Of a DNA stretch of 64,000 nt, positions 61,392-64,000 are shown piece by piece; the stretch's first letter is position 1; each line of letters begins with the position of its first letter. A program made the translations under genes and the position numbers. The notes beneath the pieces were generated by a model that worked only from the letters and a program-made list of their open reading frames with translations, was not told the DNA's origin and searched no databases. This stretch comes from Filimonas zeae. GTDB taxonomy: Bacteria > Bacteroidota > Bacteroidia > Chitinophagales > Chitinophagaceae. The stretch lies in the NCBI RefSeq assembly GCF_014641615.1, contig NZ_BMIB01000001.1, forward strand, positions 1,054,769 to 1,118,768. Reading direction: 5' to 3'.

Positions 61392-62645
61392 ATGCCTTAT
61401 CTTTTTACTTCTGAGAGTGTGTCTGAAGGACACCCTGATAAAATAGCTGATCAGATTTCTGATGCCCTGATTGACCATTTCATGGCAGTTGATCCATCCA
61501 GTAAAGTAGCCTGCGAAACGCTGGTTACTACCGGCCAGGTGGTACTGGCAGGTGAGGTTAAGTCTAAAGCTTACCTGGATGTACAGGATATTGCCCGCGC
61601 TGTTATCCGCAAAATTGGTTATACCAAAAGCGAATACATGTTTGAAGCCAACAGCTGCGGTATTCTTTCTGCTATACACGAGCAATCTGGTGATATTAAC
61701 CAGGGTGTTGACCGTGTAAAGAAAGAAGAGCAGGGTGCAGGTGACCAGGGTATGATGTTTGGTTATGCTACCGCAGAAACCGACGATTATATGCCGCTGG
61801 CACTGGACTTAAGCCATAAGCTGCTGCTGGAATTAGCTGCACTGCGCCGTGAGAACAAGGAGATTAAATATCTGCGTCCTGACGCAAAAAGCCAGGTTAC
61901 CCTGGAATACGACGATAACAACAAGCCTGTACGTATTGATGCTATCGTAATTTCTACCCAGCACGACGATTTTGATGCAGACGCTAAAATGCTGGCGAAG
62001 ATTAAGAAAGACATTATTAACATTCTGATACCACGTGTTAAAGCACGTTATAAGAAATACGCTCACCTGTTTAACGATAAGATCAAGTATCATATTAACC
62101 CAACAGGTAAGTTTGTAATTGGTGGTCCACACGGTGATACCGGCTTAACCGGCCGTAAAATTATCGTGGATACCTATGGTGGTAAAGGTGCACACGGCGG
62201 TGGTGCTTTCAGCGGTAAAGACCCAAGTAAAGTAGACCGTTCTGCAGCTTACGCTACCCGCCACATTGCTAAAAATCTGGTAGCTGCCGGTGTTTGTGAT
62301 GAGGTGCTGGTGCAGGTTTCTTACGCTATTGGCGTAGCACAGCCTACCAGTATTTATGTAAATACTTATGGCACTGCCAAAGTGAAGAAAACCGATGGTC
62401 AGATTGCCAGGCTGGTAGAAGGGCTGTTTGATATGCGTCCTTACTTTATTGAGCAACGCCTGAAACTGCGTAACCCTATTTATAGCGAAACTGCTGCTTA
62501 TGGACACATGGGCCGTAAGAACGAGATAGTGGAGAAGGAGTTTAAAACACCAGATGGTAAGGTGATTAAAAAGAAAGTAGAACTGTTTACCTGGGAAAAA
62601 CTGGATTATGTTCCTAAGGTGAAGAAGGCTTTCGGTATCAAATAA
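61392..62645 (+). CDS. metK: S-adenosylmethionine synthetase
   Basis: A 417-residue enzyme making S-adenosylmethionine from methionine and ATP. Conserved parts are [32 protein letters not shown], the P-loop-like [19 protein letters not shown] and [10 protein letters not shown] near the C-terminus. It is longer than the E. coli enzyme because of a charged stretch after residue 385 ([16 protein letters not shown]), as seen in other Bacteroidota. The N-terminus [13 protein letters not shown] confirms the ATG at 61392. It has its own promoter and a strong terminator, so it is probably monocistronic. Confidence 0.97.
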   Translation: MPYLFTSESVSEGHPDKIADQISDALIDHFMAVDPSSKVACETLVTTGQVVLAGEVKSKAYLDVQDIARAVIRKIGYTKSEYMFEANSCGILSAIHEQSGDINQGVDRVKKEEQGAGDQGMMFGYATAETDDYMPLALDLSHKLLLELAALRRENKEIKYLRPDAKSQVTLEYDDNNKPVRIDAIVISTQHDDFDADAKMLAKIKKDIINILIPRVKARYKKYAHLFNDKIKYHINPTGKFVIGGPHGDTGLTGRKIIVDTYGGKGAHGGGAFSGKDPSKVDRSAAYATRHIAKNLVAAGVCDEVLVQVSYAIGVAQPTSIYVNTYGTAKVKKTDGQIARLVEGLFDMRPYFIEQRLKLRNPIYSETAAYGHMGRKNEIVEKEFKTPDGKVIKKKVELFTWEKLDYVPKVKKAFGIK

Positions 62646-62692
62646 CATCTTGTTTTTCTTCTTCAGAGAAGGAGATTAGAAATATAGTGCAG

Positions 62693-62731
62693 CCGGTAAG
62701 TAAGTGATAAGCTTATTTACCGGTTTTTTTT
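62693..62731 (+). terminator. intrinsic terminator of metK
   Basis: CCGGTAAGTAAG (62693-62704) pairs with CTTATTTACCGG (62712-62723), with one G-T wobble and a seven-base loop. Eight T residues follow. Confidence 0.92.
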
Positions 62732-62756
62732 ATGCTTACTATCCTAACTTTAGTAT

Positions 62757-63230
62757 ATGGAAAGAGAGGCAAAGTTTATGCAGGAAGCCATCCGTTTGAG
62801 CAGAAAGGGTATGGAGAATGGCGATGGCGGACCTTTTGGCTGTGTGGTGGTAAAGGGAGAGGAGATAGTAGGCAGGGGATGGAACCGGGTTACTTCTACC
62901 AACGACCCCACTGCGCATGCAGAAGTGGTGGCCATAAGAGATGCCTGTGCTAATATGGGTACTTTTCAGCTGGAGGGCTGTGAAGTTTATACTTCGTGCG
63001 AGCCATGCCCGATGTGTTTGGGCGCTATTTACTGGGCAAGACCTGCTAAGTTGTATTATGCCAATACGCGTTTTGATGCGGCGGAAGCAGGGTTTGATGA
63101 TGCCTTTATTTATGAAGAATTGCCTTTGCGCGCAGAAGACCGGAAAATTGCCACTACCTGCCTGTGCAGGGAAGATGCTTTACCCGTGTTCAGGGAATGG
63201 CAATTGAAAATGGACCGCAAGGATTATTAA
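62757..63230 (+). CDS. guaD: guanine deaminase (cytidine deaminase-like fold)
   Basis: A 157-residue zinc enzyme converting guanine to xanthine. The zinc site is His54-Ala-Glu56 in PTAHAEVVAI with Cys84 and Cys87 in CEPCPMCLGAIYWARP. The segment AAEAGFDDAFIYEEL is characteristic of GuaD rather than of tRNA adenosine deaminase TadA. Length equals that of the Bacillus enzyme. An imperfect -7 box (TAACTTTA, 62745-62752) ends four bases before the ATG. The C-terminal end is ten bases from the convergent membrane protein gene. Confidence 0.88.
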   Translation: MEREAKFMQEAIRLSRKGMENGDGGPFGCVVVKGEEIVGRGWNRVTSTNDPTAHAEVVAIRDACANMGTFQLEGCEVYTSCEPCPMCLGAIYWARPAKLYYANTRFDAAEAGFDDAFIYEELPLRAEDRKIATTCLCREDALPVFREWQLKMDRKDY

Positions 63231-63240
63231 CGCCTGCCTG

Positions 63241-63618
63241 TTATTTGCCTGGCAGGTGAAACTGGTGGTGAAATACGTGCAACACCAGGTAGCCCAGCAG
63301 GCATAACAGTAGTATAACTATAACGGCAGTTACCACCCAGGGCATTTCCTTTATTTTTCTTTTCTCTTTTTTCTGTTTGCGGGCATCCAGCTGTTTGTGC
63401 AGGTTTTTATTCAGTTGTTGCACCTGCAGCTTCAGTTTTTCTTTAGACTGATAAGCAGCCAGCCCTTCCAGTGCATCGTCTACAAACGCAGAGTCTGCCA
63501 TTTTCTTTTCTACCTCGTGTTGTTGCGCAGCATCCAGTTGCCCTTCCAGGTATTTCAGCAGCTCCTCGTCGTTAAGGTCATCATGCTCATCCGCTAATAT
63601 GTCTTCAAAGTTCCTCAT
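63241..63618 (-). CDS. small single-pass membrane protein paired with an ECF sigma factor
   Basis: A 125-residue protein. The N-terminal 50 residues are acidic and helical (LNDEELLKYLEGQLDAAQQH), followed by a basic helical linker rich in Lys and Gln. One membrane segment (about 94-115, WVVTAVIVILLLCLLGYLV) and a short His-rich tail complete it. Its start overlaps the stop of the sigma factor gene in an ATGA-type arrangement, and the N-terminal helices resemble the sigma-binding part of anti-sigma factors, so it is a candidate regulator of that sigma factor. No zinc-finger HxxxCxxC motif is present. Confidence 0.65.
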   Translation of the reverse strand: MRNFEDILADEHDDLNDEELLKYLEGQLDAAQQHEVEKKMADSAFVDDALEGLAAYQSKEKLKLQVQQLNKNLHKQLDARKQKKEKRKIKEMPWVVTAVIVILLLCLLGYLVLHVFHHQFHLPGK

Positions 63619-64000
63619 GATTTCTTTTTCAGTTTCTTTTCCACCAATAACTTGAGATTACGCTTGCCGTTCTGGATAAAGCTTTTTACCTGCAGCAGGC
63701 TAAAGCCTGTAGTATCACTTACCTGTGTGTAGGATTGTTTTTGCAGATAGAATAAAGTTACACAGGTTTTCTGTTCTTCATTCAATTCGCCCAGCGACGA
63801 TTCCAGCAGGTCCAGTACCTCTTCTTTTTCAGCCAGATCGGTCAGTTTGCTATCGGGCTCACTTACCGGCATTTCCTCATTAATTTCCCGGGTGTTTCTG
63901 CCTGTTTTATCCCGCAGCTTCATGAGGCAATGGTTTTTTGCAATCATGTACAGCCAGCTTTTTACATAGGTTACCTTATACTTCTGCAACTCAGTTATAG
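63615..64000 (-). CDS. ECF-type RNA polymerase sigma factor (N-terminus outside the window)
   Basis: The frame is open to the window end at 64000, so the N-terminal part is missing. The visible part begins in region 2 (KSWLYMIAKNHCLMKLRDK). A linker follows with acidic residues, then region 4 with LGELNEEQKTCVTLFYLQ and the helix-turn-helix SYTQVSDTTGFSLLQVKSFI. The C-terminus is Lys-rich. It directs transcription of an unknown regulon. The four-base overlap with the downstream membrane protein indicates coupling. Confidence 0.9.
   Translation of the reverse strand, partial: ITELQKYKVTYVKSWLYMIAKNHCLMKLRDKTGRNTREINEEMPVSEPDSKLTDLAEKEEVLDLLESSLGELNEEQKTCVTLFYLQKQSYTQVSDTTGFSLLQVKSFIQNGKRNLKLLVEKKLKKKS

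Overview
The window is a Bacteroidota chromosome segment, most like a soil or plant-associated member of the Chitinophagaceae (Chitinophaga, Niastella or Filimonas type). The evidence is a SusC/SusD pair inside a large glycoside hydrolase locus, two secreted proteins with type IX secretion C-termini, two LytS/LytTR sensor-regulator pairs, and several promoters of the TTTG...TAnnTTTG type. This placement is inferred from gene content. I see no tRNA, rRNA, insertion sequence or CRISPR array.

Region 1 (1-23527, + strand) is a polysaccharide utilisation locus: the end of a GH78-like rhamnosidase, a GH127-type arabinofuranosidase, two GH2 enzymes, a 7TMR-DISM sensor kinase, SusC, SusD, an alpha-uronidase-like hydrolase, an (alpha/alpha)6 hydrolase and a GH95 enzyme carrying an inserted jelly-roll. 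Rhamnose, arabinose, galactose, fucose and uronic acid activities together point to a branched pectin (rhamnogalacturonan type) or an arabinogalactan. Region 2 (23500-37368) holds a DinB protein, a Crp-type regulator, a Gly/Tyr-rich secreted protein and a T9SS type A adhesin-like protein. It continues with a structured gene-free stretch that looks like the 5' part of a group II intron, a HigBA toxin-antitoxin pair, an OMP/LytS/LytTR gene set and a T9SS type B PKD protein.

Region 3 (37369-51145) has a TonB receptor divergent from a DtxR/MntR regulator with a palindromic operator between them, a CocE-type hydrolase, the glycolytic pair pfkA-pyk with a consensus promoter, S9 and S8 peptidases, a second DinB protein and an ALDH7-type dehydrogenase. 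Region 4 (51146-53616) contains the most unusual object: about 25 degenerate 21-bp units in perfect register, ending at the stop codon of a LytTR regulator. Region 5 (53759-60454, - strand) mixes pantothenate synthesis (panC, panD, panB) with polyphosphate turnover (ppk1, ppx), a heptose nucleotidyltransferase and a flippase-like membrane protein. Region 6 (60532-64000) has a short GT5-type protein, metK, a guanine deaminase, and an ECF sigma factor with a small membrane partner, cut by the window edge.

The strongest candidates for something undescribed are the 21-bp array at 51291-51809, the intron-like RNA region at 28352-28897 next to HigBA, and a recurring placement of TAnnTTTG boxes only 2-8 bases before start codons, which would give leaderless or near-leaderless mRNAs.
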